The notes below the pieces were generated by a model. It was not told the origin of the DNA. It saw nothing but the letters and a program-made list of their open reading frames with translations, and did no database searches. Position numbers and translations under genes: made by a program. This document shows positions 35,151 to 47,189 of a stretch of 64,000 nt of DNA, piece by piece. Origin of the DNA: Ficedula albicollis (lineage: Eukaryota; Chordata; Aves; Passeriformes; Muscicapidae); assembly GCF_000247815.1 (NCBI RefSeq), contig NC_021676.1:1560350-1624349 (forward strand), given 5' to 3'. Numbering within the stretch: position 1 is the first letter of the stretch; each line of letters begins with the position of its first letter.

Positions 35151-36205
35151 GCACAGGGAATTCTCAGCACAATAACCTGGATAGAGCACAGGGAATTCTC
35201 AGCCCAATGTACCTGGATCAGAGCACAGGGAATTCTCAGCCCAATATACCTGATCAGAGCACAGGGAATTCTCAGCCCAATGTACCTGGATCAGAGCACA
35301 GGGAATTCTCAGCCCAATGTACCTGGATCAGAGCACAGGGAATTCTCAGCCCAATGTACCTGGATCAGAGCACAGGGAATTCTCAGCCCAATGTACCTGG
35401 ATCAGAGCACAGGGAATTCTCAGCCCAATGTACCTGGATCAGAGCACAGGGAATTCTCAGCCCAATGTACCTGGATCAGAGCACAGGGAATTCTCAGCCC
35501 AATGTACCTGGATCAGAGCACAGGGAATTCTCAGCCCAATGTACCTGGATCAGAGCACAGGGAATTCTCAGCCCAATGTACCTGGATCAGAGCACAGGGA
35601 ATTCTCAGCCCAATGTACCTGGATCAGAGCACAGGGAATTCTCAGCCCAATGTACCTGGATCAGAGCACAGGGAATTCTCAGCCCAATGTACCTGGATCA
35701 GAGCACAGGGAATTCTCAGCCCAATGTACCTGGATCAGAGCACAGGGAATTCTCAGCCCAATGTACCTGGATCAGAGCACAGGGAATTCTCAGCCCAATG
35801 TACCTGGATCAGAGCACAGGGAATTCTCAGCCCAATGTACCTGGATCAGAGCACAGGGAATTCTCAGCCCAATGTACCTGGATCAGAGCACAGGGAATTC
35901 TCAGCCCAATGTACCTGGATCAGAGCACAGGGAATTCTCAGCCCAATGTACCTGGATCAGAGCACAGGGAATTCTCAGCCCAATGTACCTGGATCAGAGC
36001 ACAGGGAATTCTCAGCCCAATGTACCTGGATCAGAGCACAGGGAATTCTCAGCCCAATGTACCTGGATCAGAGCACAGGGAATTCTCAGCCCAATGTACC
36101 TGGATCAGAGCACAGGGAATTCTCAGCCCAATGTACCTGGATAGAGCACAGGGAATTCTCAGCCCAATACACCTGGATAGAGCACAGGGAATTCTCAGCC
36201 CAATG
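35151..36205. repeat. 37-bp minisatellite with EcoRI site per unit, about 28 units
   Basis: The unit is 'gcacagggaattctcagccc' followed by 'aatgtacctggatcaga'. From the unit starting at 35296 to that starting at 36110 (23 units) I see perfect copies. Edge units differ (atagagc for atcagagc, aatatacctgatc, aataacctgg). Every unit carries GAATTC, so EcoRI would cut it into a 37-bp ladder. A period of 37 with no stops opens all three plus frames (up to 460 codons). There are no unique spacers, so it is not a CRISPR array. Confidence 0.98.
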
Positions 36206-36209
36206 CTCT

Positions 36210-39200
36210 TTCCCTTCTGCTTTGGGGACAACTTTGAGACCTTTCAAAGCCACCTGACAGATTCACAACTCCTGCCTGCAGCCTGGCTGAATTCCAGCCT
36301 CAGAATTGCCTTCCACCTACCCCAAATTCTCCCTTTAGCTCAAGTGGGACCGTGTGCCATTTTCTGAGCTCTGATGTTTTGCTTATAAACTCCCAGTGAA
36401 ACTAAAGAGAAAGGCAGGCAGGATTTGGTTCACTGGTCTAAAACCATTACACACAATGCAGCAATTGTTCAGGACAGGCAGAGAAACCACCAGCACAGAC
36501 CTGGGCTGGAATTCTGAATCAAAAGCTGCTGCAGCCCCATTACCAGACAGCTCTGTGACAGCACTTAAGCTCCTGTTCTGCTTTGTTCAAAGTGGTGTGG
36601 AATGAAAATATTTTGATATGGAATCTGGGACTCAAAGCTAATGCCCAATATAAGCTTGAGAATAACATTCCCCCTTTCTGAAAACTATGAAGTGCCTCCA
36701 TTTTTATTTCAGTGGGGCATTAAAGGTTTCCAAAACTTTGTTTTCCAGGAAAAAGAAATGTCAGTCAGTAGTGGAATTTGCTTTTCAGGCCCTAATGTAA
36801 ATCTTACTCTTGGATTAGAGGAGAGACCTGAATCTTCCAGAAATTCTAGCTTTTTTCCTTATTAACACCTTCCAGTCATGTGAATTTTCATGATTAACAA
36901 ACTGATCATGAAACCTAAAGGGAGATAAACCAGTCAGAAGGACTGACATTTGCAAGATAAAAGCAGTTTAACATGAGTTAAATATGAACTATTAAGCAGT
37001 AAGATTTTTGAGACTTCCAAAATCTTTTGGTGCTTAAAATTTAAAGCCAGAACAGAGAAGAATAATTAATAAGAGGAATAAAAGTGGCATTTTGATGCTT
37101 ATGGGAAGAGTGGGTATAACTATGCATACAAAAAACTGCTCTTGAAGAAAGATCAGCAAAACATGAATAAAATGAGAAAAATTCTGTGAACTAGAGTTAA
37201 GAGAGACAGACAAAAGGAAGTTTAAAAGGAAGACAGTGGAAGAGAAGGAAAATTGACATCATTTCCTGCTCAGCATTTCAATTATTTTCCTTTAGCTCCC
37301 AGCAGCATCATGAAATCAGCATTTTCCTTTCTCTATTATACCCATCCTAGCAAAGCTCCTGGTGTTTGGATTTGCTGCTAGGTTGACAGAGGGATTTTGT
37401 CAGTAATTTGTTTTGGTTGCTCACTGCTTGCCAGTCTGTTGTGATGTGTATTCACACAGAACATATTTGTTTTCCTGCTGAGTGGGAGGAATGGGAAGAG
37501 GACACCAGAGTGGTGTGGGCACACTGACCTCCCCTGGGAGTTCTGAGTGGCTGTGGTGTGGGGGGACTCTGTGAAACCCCCCTGGTTTCACACACAGCAC
37601 CCCCCAAATGTCACCTCTCCCCCTGGTATCAGCACTGCCCTCCCAGCAGAGCTCTGTGGAGCCTGTGAGTGCTGAGAGCAGAGCTGCTGATGGGAACACC
37701 AAGCTGGGAGCCACAAAATCCTGCCTCGATTCTTTGTTTTTTCTCCTTACCAACTCTCACACCTTAGGGAAAGTCACTTCACTCCACTAAAAACCCGCTG
37801 TCCCTCCAAGGAAAAAAGTGCAAACCAAAGTAAACAAGCCTTCCCAAACAGATTCAGTCTCAGCAAGGATTTTGTCTGTGCTCTGAAAATGCAAAAGCTC
37901 ATAAAAGCTGGATATCCTGGGTGGGATGTGCTTGGACAAATGAACAAAATGCTTCTTAGAGGCATCTGGGTGTGTGTGAATAGTTCTCTTTCCACAGCAG
38001 GAGCACAAGGGTGCCAAATTCTGATTTTAGGGGCACATTATCAGCACAATGAGTGTTAATCAATGTTCACTGAGTGGATGCCATGGAAAATTTCACCTCC
38101 ACTCAGCAGTTAATAAATACATTATATTAGAATTTAGTAAATACATTAGATTAAAAGTTAGTAAATACATTAGATTAGAGTTTATTAAATACGTTAGATT
38201 AGAATTTAGTAAATACATTAGATTAGAAGTTAGTGAAACCAAACATTTTCCATCAAGCATTTGACTTTCTCCTGCAGTTTTCTGCAGTCTTTTAACAATT
38301 GTTCTTTGTGGCAGAACAGGCAACAAACCCCATTTTTCCTGGACACTTCTGAGCCTCCTAAAGCAACCTGCCTCCCTTGCTTTTCAGTCATTGATAACAT
38401 TTGCATCTGCTGTACCTGGTTGTCCCTCATGATTTTCTCTACTGCTAATGGTTTATTTTTCCTTTTGAATTACTGCAGATGTTTGCTGATAACATGCAAA
38501 CTGCAGCTGCCTTTTAAACAAGCTACAAATTCCTTCCGAAATGCGCTGGACATCAGAAGGGAATTTCACTAGCAGCAGGTTTTCCAGATGATGAAGGGAC
38601 AGAATGCTAAGAAAAACTAATTTACTTTTGGTAGGAGGTAGAAGGGCTCTGTTCCTCTGGGCCTTTATTCCTGCTCATGCCACTTTGCAAATGGAACTCA
38701 CCACATGGGCTGCACGAGGAAAAGCACCATGAATACTAAGTCAGCCCTGAGCTGCACAGGAATAAAAAATGCATTGGTTCTAGTTAAAATCGATTTTTGC
38801 CTTGGAAGTAAATATTGGATTCACTTTCTGTCTCTCTCCCCAAAACACTTTGGGCAGATGGAAAATATCACTGTAACTGCTGTATGGTGAAGTGGTAAAT
38901 AAACAGCCAAGCAGCCCAGAAATCGTGTTGGGAGTGTCAGGGAAACTCATTCTCCTTGTTTCCCTGCAAAGGGGCTAAAGCCTCTGAAATGAATTCAGAG
39001 TTGATCCAAAAAATGAGCAATTCCTCTTCCCCTCCCCCCCAGTACTAACAAGGTATAACTGGGGCAGAGCAGTTTCCAGAACTCCAGAGTCCCTAGAACT
39101 ATGGAATTATCAAAAGAAAAGAGAAGAAATGGAACATGAGCCAATCCACTTATGTTCTGAGCAGAATTTTAAAGAAGTTTTTCATTTTCCTTTTTTTTAA

Positions 39201-39229
39201 AAAAAAAATAAACAAGGTCACAAAGGGTT
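36210..39229. other. Gene-less stretch
   Basis: No recognisable gene outside the 24-bp repeat at 38.1 kb. Short frames lack domains and are opposed on the other strand. Confidence 0.5.
38107..38236. repeat. 24-bp AT-rich minisatellite, about 5 units
   Basis: Units of 'aatttagtaaatacattaga' plus 'ttag' repeat with small variants (aaaagttagt, agagtttatt, acgttag). As 24 is a multiple of 3, one frame reads KYIRLEFS-type octapeptides, giving a 71-codon frame. I regard this as a repeat artefact. Confidence 0.93.
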
Positions 39230-39362
39230 ACATGAAATTATAGAAACAAGGTTTTGTACATTGTAGTAAACAGAGCAGCTACTGGGTTCTTAATACATGA
39301 AATTATAGAAACAAGGTTTTGTACACTGCAGTAGTAAACAGAGCAGCTACTGGGTTCTTAGT
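39230..39362. repeat. 65-68-bp tandem duplication, two copies
   Basis: 'acatgaaattatagaaacaa' at 39230 recurs at 39295. The second copy has 'cactgcagtagtaaac' for 'cattgtagtaaac', a 3-bp insertion. Downstream both read 'agagcagctactgggttctta'. Confidence 0.93.
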
Positions 39363-39529
39363 GCTTCTGTTTAAATTAAGAGAAAATAAATTGCTGATCA
39401 GATTTCTTTTAGTAATTACTGACTTTAAGTAAAGATACTGATGAGTGTGGATGAGGGGGACTCAGTGGATATGCAGAGATGGGAAAATCTGCAGCAAGAG
39501 ATGCTGAGTCATGGAATTGCTAAAGGTGG

Positions 39530-39660
39530 GAAAGCTCTGTAGGATCTTGGAGCCCAGCTGTGAACTCAGCACAGCCCTGAGCACATCTAAACATTCCTGA
39601 ACTTTTCCAGGGTGGAGACTCCAGCAGTGCCCTGTGCCAAGGCCTGGCCATCACTTCCAG
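39530..39660 (-). mobile_element. CR1 LINE 3' fragment
   Basis: Read on the minus strand: 'gccaggccttggcacaggg', 'actgctggagtctccaccct', 'ggaaaagttcaggaatgttt', 'agatgtgctcagggctgtgc' and 'ctgggctccaagatcctaca'. This is the familiar decayed order of the CR1 3' region (…ccatccctggaagtgttcaaggccaggttggatgggg… family). It is truncated at both ends. Confidence 0.75.
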
Positions 39661-39839
39661 GGCAGAAACCTGGCCTGAGATCCTATCCATCCCATCTGCA
39701 CTGAGACTTTTTGCACAGGCTGTTTTTGGGGAGAAAAATGTCCCCAAAGCTCCTCAGGGGTCTGAGAGGTTCCTGTGAGATCACAAAGGGATTTGTGCTG
39801 GCAGGGAGGAGAGTTTTGCTCTAGTGTTGCCAATTTAAA

Positions 39840-41284
39840 TTACACACTGTTAATGAAAACACCTGGTGAAAATTTCCTGCAAAGCTCCTTGGGTGTGAGT
39901 TGTGAAATACAAGCAAAGAACTAAAATAAATCATCAGGGTAGGAAGTGAGGGGAAAAAAGAACCCACAGGATGGGAGCTGATGGAGAGCTGTGTGGCACA
40001 AAGCCTGGAGAGAACATTCAACACTCTCCAGCCCAAGGAATCTCCTGCTGCAGCTCAGAACCCCCTGGGTGTGACCCTGGTGTGCATTAAGGAATTCAGC
40101 GCTGGAAGAGTTGCAGAATCTCTTCCTTCCCCACTCCCAGCCGTGGCTGTTGCAGCACTGCCCAGTCTGGTTTAAAGCATGCTAAGAGTCATTATCTTCC
40201 TATTGCAATCCCTATTTTCTTTGGTATTCTTTGTGAGGCTTCTGCAAATTCATCTCCTGCTTTGCTGCAACACTTTAAAAATCACTGATATGTGCCTTTA
40301 AAGATTAATTCATACTTTCTTCAATTTGCATGCAAATACTGATGAACTGAGGAACTCTTCTCAGTTTTGTACATCTGCACTACTACAGGTATTTTTGCAT
40401 TTTGTCACATTTTCACATTTCCCTTCCTATCTCATCAAGCTGCAGTTAATAACTATAACAAACCCCTCATGTCCCTGCTTTCAGTGCTCCTCATCCTTTA
40501 TGTGAAATGCCACATTTTGCATATCTACACCAAACTCTCCCAAGCTGAATTCTGAACCTCAGAGCTTTATACTGTATAAAATGTCATTCTTCAGGCTTGA
40601 ATATATTCTGATAAAGTACTGAGATTTCTCTTCCCAACTCCCCAAAATACATCCTTTTCTCCCAAAAAAAACTGAAAATTTCTGTAAATTATTCCCTTTG
40701 TGGTCACACATCCTCTTTCAACACACAGAAAATCACTTGTTCAAACTAAGAATCAGCTGTCTGCTATTCTCTTCTCTCCCTGGATCTCAGACCTGTGCAC
40801 ACAAACCCCACAGTCCTCTCCACTTCTTAAAAATGAAACTGATTTTTCTCTGTTTTGATGTGAGATACATCAGGAGAATAATGCCTCCAAGAGAGCTGGG
40901 TGAAACTGCTTTGAAAAGATTTGCTTTCTCAAGACTGGATTTTTCAGTTGGTGGATTTGTATTTTTTCAAAATTGCTGGCACAGAAATGATCAGTTTGCT
41001 TTGCCTAGTTGAGCATGGTGAATATTTTCCCCTGGATAATTCTCTTGGGAAAAGACACAGGCATAATGAGACTTATTCATGTACATAAAGTATATGCAGT
41101 TAATGTGGAGCCACAATTACCAGAAATTAAATTCTAAATGCTCCTGTAATAAAAGCACATCTATGAAAGCCTCAGAAAAGGCAGAAAGAGACCTCATAAA
41201 GGGTAAGGCAGCCATCTAATAATGAGAATAAGGGAGAGCTGCTGGGGTGTGTGGACTGGGATGGTTCTGCCTCAGTCCAGACCT
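39840..41284. other. Gene-less stretch
   Basis: No gene recognised. AT-rich with short frames only. Confidence 0.5.
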
Positions 41285-41370
41285 TGTGTCTGTCACTGCA
41301 GCGCCTGAGTGCCCCAAACTTCTTCTGTGTCTGTCACTGCAGCGCCTGAGTGCCCCAGACTTCTTCTGGG
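41285..41370. repeat. 41-bp tandem duplication, two copies
   Basis: 'tgtgtctgtcactgcagcgc' plus 'ctgagtgccccaaacttcttc' at 41285 is repeated at 41326 with a single A/G difference in the parts compared. Confidence 0.93.
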
Positions 41371-41756
41371 ACCTTACTTCTTCTGCAGAGCCAACTAAAC
41401 TCCCATGGGAAATAAATTCACAAACTACAGCTGAGAGTGTAAAGAACAGCTTTAAAGCAAATGAAAACCTGTAAGGATCTTTGCTGTTCAGCCCTTTCTC
41501 AGTCTATGAATTTACCTGGTTATCAGTTTTTCACTTGTTCCTTACACACAAACATGTTTAAAATACTTTATTTTTATTTGTAGACTAAAAGAATATTTGC
41601 CTTCCATGTCCCACTTTTGAGTCTGAGAATTCCTCAGCCTAGGACAGGACACCAGTTGTCTCACATTTGGGGACATCACTGTGCTTGCCCCACTTGCATT
41701 TGGAAAGTAATAAATACAAAGCAGAGAAGGCTGATTTCAATCCCATATGTACATGA

Positions 41757-41860
41757 CTAAATGAATACATGAATATATTGAATATATTCATATATATTTG
41801 TATATAAATATGTATTTTTATATATGAATATATATATTGAATATATATAATATGATATAT
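41757..41860. repeat. AT-rich imperfect satellite with foldback
   Basis: Alternating 'tgaatatattgaatatattc', 'atatatatttgtatataaat' and 'tatatattgaatatatataa' form an imperfect AT repeat with dyad symmetry. No coding signal. Confidence 0.85.
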
Positions 41861-42094
41861 CATCAGAGGGGAGATGCACTTTGTGCATGCAGCACCAATC
41901 TGGATCCAATGAGTTTTTACCATTATGCAAAGTCTGAGATCACTGCACCATTTTCATGACAGAAAATATTAAAATGAATGTTTTACCTTGAAAGTTCACT
42001 GTGTCACTCCTGGGAATTCTGTTTCACTGCCAGAAGATGTACTTTAAGGTGTTAATAAAAGCCAAACAATACAAATGTTTCCTTAACCTAGAAC

Positions 42095-44017
42095 ACTTGA
42101 AAAAATATTTAGAGAATGTTTTAACAGAGACTTCCAGTTCTACCTTCCCATGGCTGAAATAAAATCTATCATAATCATAATTTGACACTTCCATAATGTA
42201 TTAATTATGAAAGAATAAAGGTGGAAGGAAAACCCCACATTTGTCGTGTGTCCATGTGTGTTTATTTCTTTATATGTGATATTAGAATATTACAAGGTTG
42301 TGTATTGAGCATAGCTGTTTGAACCTGACTTCAATCAAGTTATAATTGGGACTAAACATCCTTTTCCAAGTCATTTACTGTGTCCTAAAAGTGATAAATT
42401 ATAGAAGGATGGGAAAGCAGAACAAAGACAGGAAAGCTTCAGAAGAAACTGCCAGCCACCAGTTCCTACACATTTCCATCAGAGCAGCTCATGTAGTGCT
42501 GATATGGAATTCAGAGCTAAATCTCAGATTCAAAAGAGGTCACATACCCCATGACAGATTTCTTGTAGAACAATCTTGATAATTTATTCATCAAGATGGT
42601 ACCAGCTAGGATATGAGAGTGGGGAAGGGAAGCAGGAGCAGGGCAGGATGAGGAAAGATGGGGTAGAATTAGAATGTGCTGTGCAGTTGTCAGAACAGGA
42701 GGAAAACATTACTAATAAAACAAAACTAGGAGGAAAACATTACTAATAAAACAAAACTATAAATGAGAATTAAAAGTAGATAAAATAATACAGTAAAGGA
42801 ACCTAAAACATTGCATCAGGTCTGAATAGTAATTATAGTGTCATAAACAGGAGTGGAAGCAAAAAGCACTGCAGTTGGAAAATAGTACCAAAAATAAGGA
42901 ATAAAGTGAACTATAAAACTGTGATTGAAGGGTACACAGCAATAAGCACAAAATTAAGGGGACCATAACCTGCATTTAGGACAAAAGCACTTGAGAAAAT
43001 CTTTGGTAATTCAGAGCAGGAAAAGGAAAAATGTCATGTCATTTACATAAAAGTGTTGAATGAAATGAGAATACTTGAAAAAATATTTAGAGAATGTTTT
43101 AACAGAGACTTCCAGTTCTACCTTCCCATGGCTGAAATAAAATCTATCATAATCATAATTTGACACTTCCATAATGTATTAATTATGAAAGAATAAAGGT
43201 GGAAGGAAAACCCCACATTTGTCGTGTGTCCATGTGTGTTTATTTCTTTATATGTGATATTAGAATATTACAAGGTTGTGTATTGAGCATAGCTGTTTGA
43301 ACCTGACTTCAATCAAGTTATAATTGGGACTAAACATCCTTTTCCAAGTCATTTACTGTGTCCTAAAAGTGATAAATTATAGAAGGATGGGAAAGCAGAA
43401 CAAAGACAGGAAAGCTTCAGAAGAAACTGCCAGCCACCAGTTCCTACACATTTCCATCAGAGCAGCTCATGTAGTGCTGATATGGAATTCAGAGCTAAAT
43501 CTCAGATTCAAAAGAGGTCACATACCCCATGACAGATTTCTTGTAGAACAATCTTGATAATTTATTCATCAAGATGGTACCAGCTAGGATATGAGAGTGG
43601 GGAAGGGAAGCAGGAGCAGGGCAGGATGAGGAAAGATGGGGTAGAATTAGAATGTGCTGTGCAGTTGTCAGAACAGGAGGAAAACATTACTAATAAAACA
43701 AAACCAAAAATGAGAATTAAAAGTAGATAAAATAATACAGTAAAGGAACCTAAAACATTGCATCAGGTCTGAATAGTAATTATAGTGTCAAAAACAGGAG
43801 TGGAAGCAAAAAGCACTGCAGTTGGAAAATAATACCAAAAATAAGGAATAAAGTGAACTATAAAACTGTGATTGAAGGGTACACAGCAATAAGCACAAAA
43901 TTAAGGGGACCATAACCTGCATTTAGGACAAAAGCACTTGAGAAAATCTTTGGTAATTCAGAGCAGGAAAAGGAAAAATGTCATGTCATTTACATAAAAG
44001 TGTTGAATGAAATGAGA
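42095..44017. repeat. 978-bp tandem segmental duplication
   Basis: Copy 1 is 42095-43072 and copy 2 is 43073-44017. Both begin 'acttgaaaaaatatttagag' and end 'gttgaatgaaatgaga'. The offset is 978 bp in the left part and 947 bp in the right part. The 31-bp difference is an extra tandem copy of 'aggaggaaaacattactaat' plus 'aaaacaaaact' at 42728-42758 in copy 1. Outside that I counted about three substitutions. A 77-codon frame is duplicated unchanged (42346-42579 and 43324-43557). It begins at TTG, has no domain I know and does not by itself argue for function. Either a very recent duplication or a collapsed-haplotype assembly artefact. Confidence 0.96.
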
Positions 44018-45262
44018 GGAATTTGTAGTAATCACATAATTGCAGGAGGTAAACAAAGATGAAGATAAATAATGAGTTCTATATTGGTAAGTGATAAATT
44101 AATCGAATTCTGTTACAAAACAGGAAACTGAACAGAAATAAACAGAAATAAGCTACAGTGTGCTGTTAGCTGAGAGGAACCTGCAGGGTTATAAACAGGG
44201 ATAGAGCATTGGTGGCTGCATTTCCATCCCACCAAACCTCTGGGCTTGCTGGAATTTCTCGTGCAGTGGAACAGCCTGTTGGAATGTGTTGGTCAGCTCA
44301 CTGCCCCTGGCAGGTGAGCACTGTCCTGCCTTCCCAGCCTGCCAGAGTTTTCTGTCTTGGTGCAAGGAAAATGAACGAACATCAGGGAAGTTCTCCTGCA
44401 AATACCAGCACTCATGCATTCTCAACAAAATCCAAAAACCTCCCCCTGCTTCTGTGCAATCTGCTTTTTTAGTTAAAAAATTCCTCCCCTGGAAACAACC
44501 TGAGAAATCCTTAACTGATTCTGTGAAATCTGCATTTTCTGTTTGAAAATTGCTTTCCCAGGAGCAAGTTCAGTGGGAGTGTCTCTGTTTCAGTTCCTTT
44601 TCCCAAGCTGGGGCACAGTGGGAAGTTATGAGGAGCACTGCACCCAGGTACTCACCCAGATATTTTATATGCATAAAGGACCAAAAATATACTTGGATTG
44701 GGTTTTTTTTCCTGAAATTGAAAAATATTTCATTTGCACTGAAACCATCATTCTAAATAGCAGTGCAAATCAGTCATCCTGAATAACAGTGCAAAATAAG
44801 CTTATTTACTATTACATTAAGCAACAATTTTGCACCTTGTTGAGTAGGACTCCAGTTTTCATTTTTCCCTGACAGGTTGGAATTATTTTCTGGGTTGATA
44901 GACAAGAACTCACAAGAAACCCTGTAATTTAATTCATCTTTTTGGTTCTCCATTAAACATCCAAAATATTCATGCTGCTCTAACCTTGCAATAACTCCCC
45001 ACTCCAGCTGTAATAAGTCTCCAACATTCTCCTAAAACAATAATGACCAATAGGAAGAAAACACACATTGACTTCAAAATCAAAAGGATTGAAGATTCTT
45101 CAAAAGAATCCAAGATTCCCCAGACTTCTCAAGATTTGGGCCACCTGAAATCTTTTTCTAGGCTTTCAAAATAATCAAACTGCAAGCAAAGGAAGTGCCT
45201 TCCCCTGTACCTTTTATCCATTTTAGTTCTATAATACCTTCTCTGCTTTTTATTGTAACTAG

Positions 45263-45364
45263 GAACAGATCAGTGCAGAAGATCGCTTGGAGCTGGCTCA
45301 TACTGAAAGACATTTTATTGAATTAACGAGATTATGGGGCTTTGGTGTGGAATACTTGCAGTAA
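45263..45364 (+). other. Candidate 3'-terminal coding exon, plus strand
   Basis: After the acceptor 'ctctgctttttattgtaactag' comes a 33-codon frame ending in TAA at 45362-45364. The frame is closed immediately upstream by the TAG of the acceptor itself, as expected for an intron boundary. The peptide is unusually protein-like in composition (…SAEDRLELAHTERHFIEL…), with an amphipathic helical pattern and no low complexity. I cannot name the protein. There is no matching upstream exon that I can see, and a 33-codon open frame after a random AG is not rare. Confidence 0.22.
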
Positions 45365-46566
45365 TTAGACTTAATATATGAATTCTCCCAGCTGATCAGA
45401 GGTGTGAAAGGCATCTTGTAATTAAGACCTACATAGCACCACACTGGCAGGACTTTTTATCTGCACACTCAGACATCCACAGACATCCAGGAGATCCCAC
45501 TGGCTCCTCAGCAGCCTGGCTCTGAGCACCTTACTGCAAGAAGAAGGGACAGAAATAACTTGCATTTCTCGTCAAGAAAAATATAATTCCTTTTTTTTTT
45601 TTTTAATTGAGTAAATACAGAGAATTGACTCTTGGTATCACCACCAAAGAGTTTCTTCATCAGTAAATCCAGAGGACAGCTGGCACTTAATTGCTGACAA
45701 ACCCTTGCTGATTTTTCTCTGATTTTTCTCTAGAATCTGCAGGATTCCTTCTCAGTTGTAGCTGTTGATGAGCTGCAGTTTGATTTGTCTTTGATTTGCA
45801 GTTTGTTTGATTTGTGTGAAGGGTTGAACATGCAGAGCACCACGAGCTGTGCAGGGATCAGCTGGCACCGCTGGTGATACCAATTATTATTTATTGTATT
45901 AATGTCACTGCAGGACTGCTGCCTCTCCCTTTGCAGACCAATATTGAAGTTTGGGGAAGAAATTCGGAGTTGCCCAATTAGGTGAGAAGAGGAACCTGAT
46001 TATGGATGCCTAAAATGCATTGATTACTTTAACACTGGTTTTGGAGACTGCATGGACTAGCTTGAGCAGTGTGAAACCAAATATTTAAACTCTTCCACTA
46101 ATATTTATAGACAAAATGTCATTTTTTTTTCCATAATATTGACTCAGTTTCACCTATTTGTACATGTAGCATAAGTATCCCCAAAGCATAAAATTCCCAG
46201 ATCTGTGTTCAGCTGTGGAGGTATCAAAATAGAAAAGCTTTTCTTAGATCTGCAGTTCTAGTGACAGTGAGTCCTTTCAGCTGCAGGGGAGGATACAGAC
46301 AGGAGTTCCAAAATAAGCCTTGAGCTTCCTCCTTACCAAGATCTGTGCCTTTTAAAGCACAGGTGAGAGTTCTGCTCAGCAGACTGTGATTTTGGCTTGT
46401 GAGATACAGGGATGCAAGCTGTGTTATGAAGCATCTAGCTCACAAAAACCCATCTCTAGTGACAGTTACCCAGAAAAGGCAAATCACTCTCATTTATGCC
46501 GAAATGGGTGGATTAAAATGCCCTCAAATTCTATTTATTTTAATGAAGAAACAAGTATTTGGAATT

Positions 46567-46682
46567 TAAAAAACCCAAACAAACAAACAAAACTCAAAAA
46601 ACCCAACAAAATGAAACAAAAAAACCAAAAAACCCAACCAATCAACTAAAAAAAAAAAAAAACCAGCCCAACCAAAAAAAGT
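46567..46682. repeat. A-rich low-complexity tract
   Basis: A stretch of AAAC/AAACAA units and A runs ('acccaaacaaacaaacaaaa', A14 at about 46648). It may be an old poly-A-type insertion remnant, but no element is recognisable upstream. Confidence 0.8.
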
Positions 46683-47189
46683 AAATCCAATAAACCTGTC
46701 TCCTTGGCTTCCTTTGGAACACAATAATAGCTATTTTTTCACAGAGGTACAGTGTTTACTAAGAAATCTGCTCCTAGGGTAAGCTATTATTACTTCAGCA
46801 GTCTCCAGGCTCCAAAAGGAATGAAAATGGTTTCAAAAATGCAAGGCATCCCTGGAATGGAGGGGTGGATGATGAATTTGTGCCACTCACAGCACCTTGG
46901 TGGCTGTTTGCTTTTCAGCAGCAGCTGGAGAGGCTCAGCAGGGCCAGGCTGAGGCAGGAGAGGCAAACCTGGGACTGGGGAATATCTATTATTCATCTGC
47001 AGTAATTTGTGGCCTGGCAAGAACTGATGAATCCAATCTTGAGAGTGTTTTATGGTGAGTTGAGGGATCTACGAGGGAAAACTGGTGGAAATACTTGTTC
47101 TTGTTCTAGAAGTAAGGCAGAGAGCTCACTGGAAATCCACCCTCCCCAGAGCCTGGGCTGTGGTCAGCCATGGAAGATGGAAAATGGAA

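Larger units (their letters stand above)
44020..47189. other. Mostly gene-less stretch
   Basis: No identifiable gene. It holds the candidate exon at 45,263, an A-rich patch at 46,567-46,682 and a few good splice consensus strings: acceptor 'ttttttcacag' at about 46,744 with a donor 'CCTAGG|GTAAGC' about 35 nt on, and acceptor 'ttattcatctgcag' at 47,002 with donor 'TTTTATG|GTGAGT' at 47,055. They could be lncRNA exons but are individually unconvincing. Confidence 0.45.

Noticed and set aside
35151..36205. CRISPR array (regular 37-bp repeats)
   Set aside because: The units are contiguous with no unique spacers, no cas genes are present, and the DNA is vertebrate.
34985..36367. Open frames of 460 and 409 codons on the plus strand
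   Set aside because: Generated by the 37-bp repeat in the same way.
42346..43557. Identical 77-codon frames in both duplication copies taken as a conserved gene
   Set aside because: The identity is explained by the recent duplication of the whole 978-bp block. It starts at TTG and has no domain.
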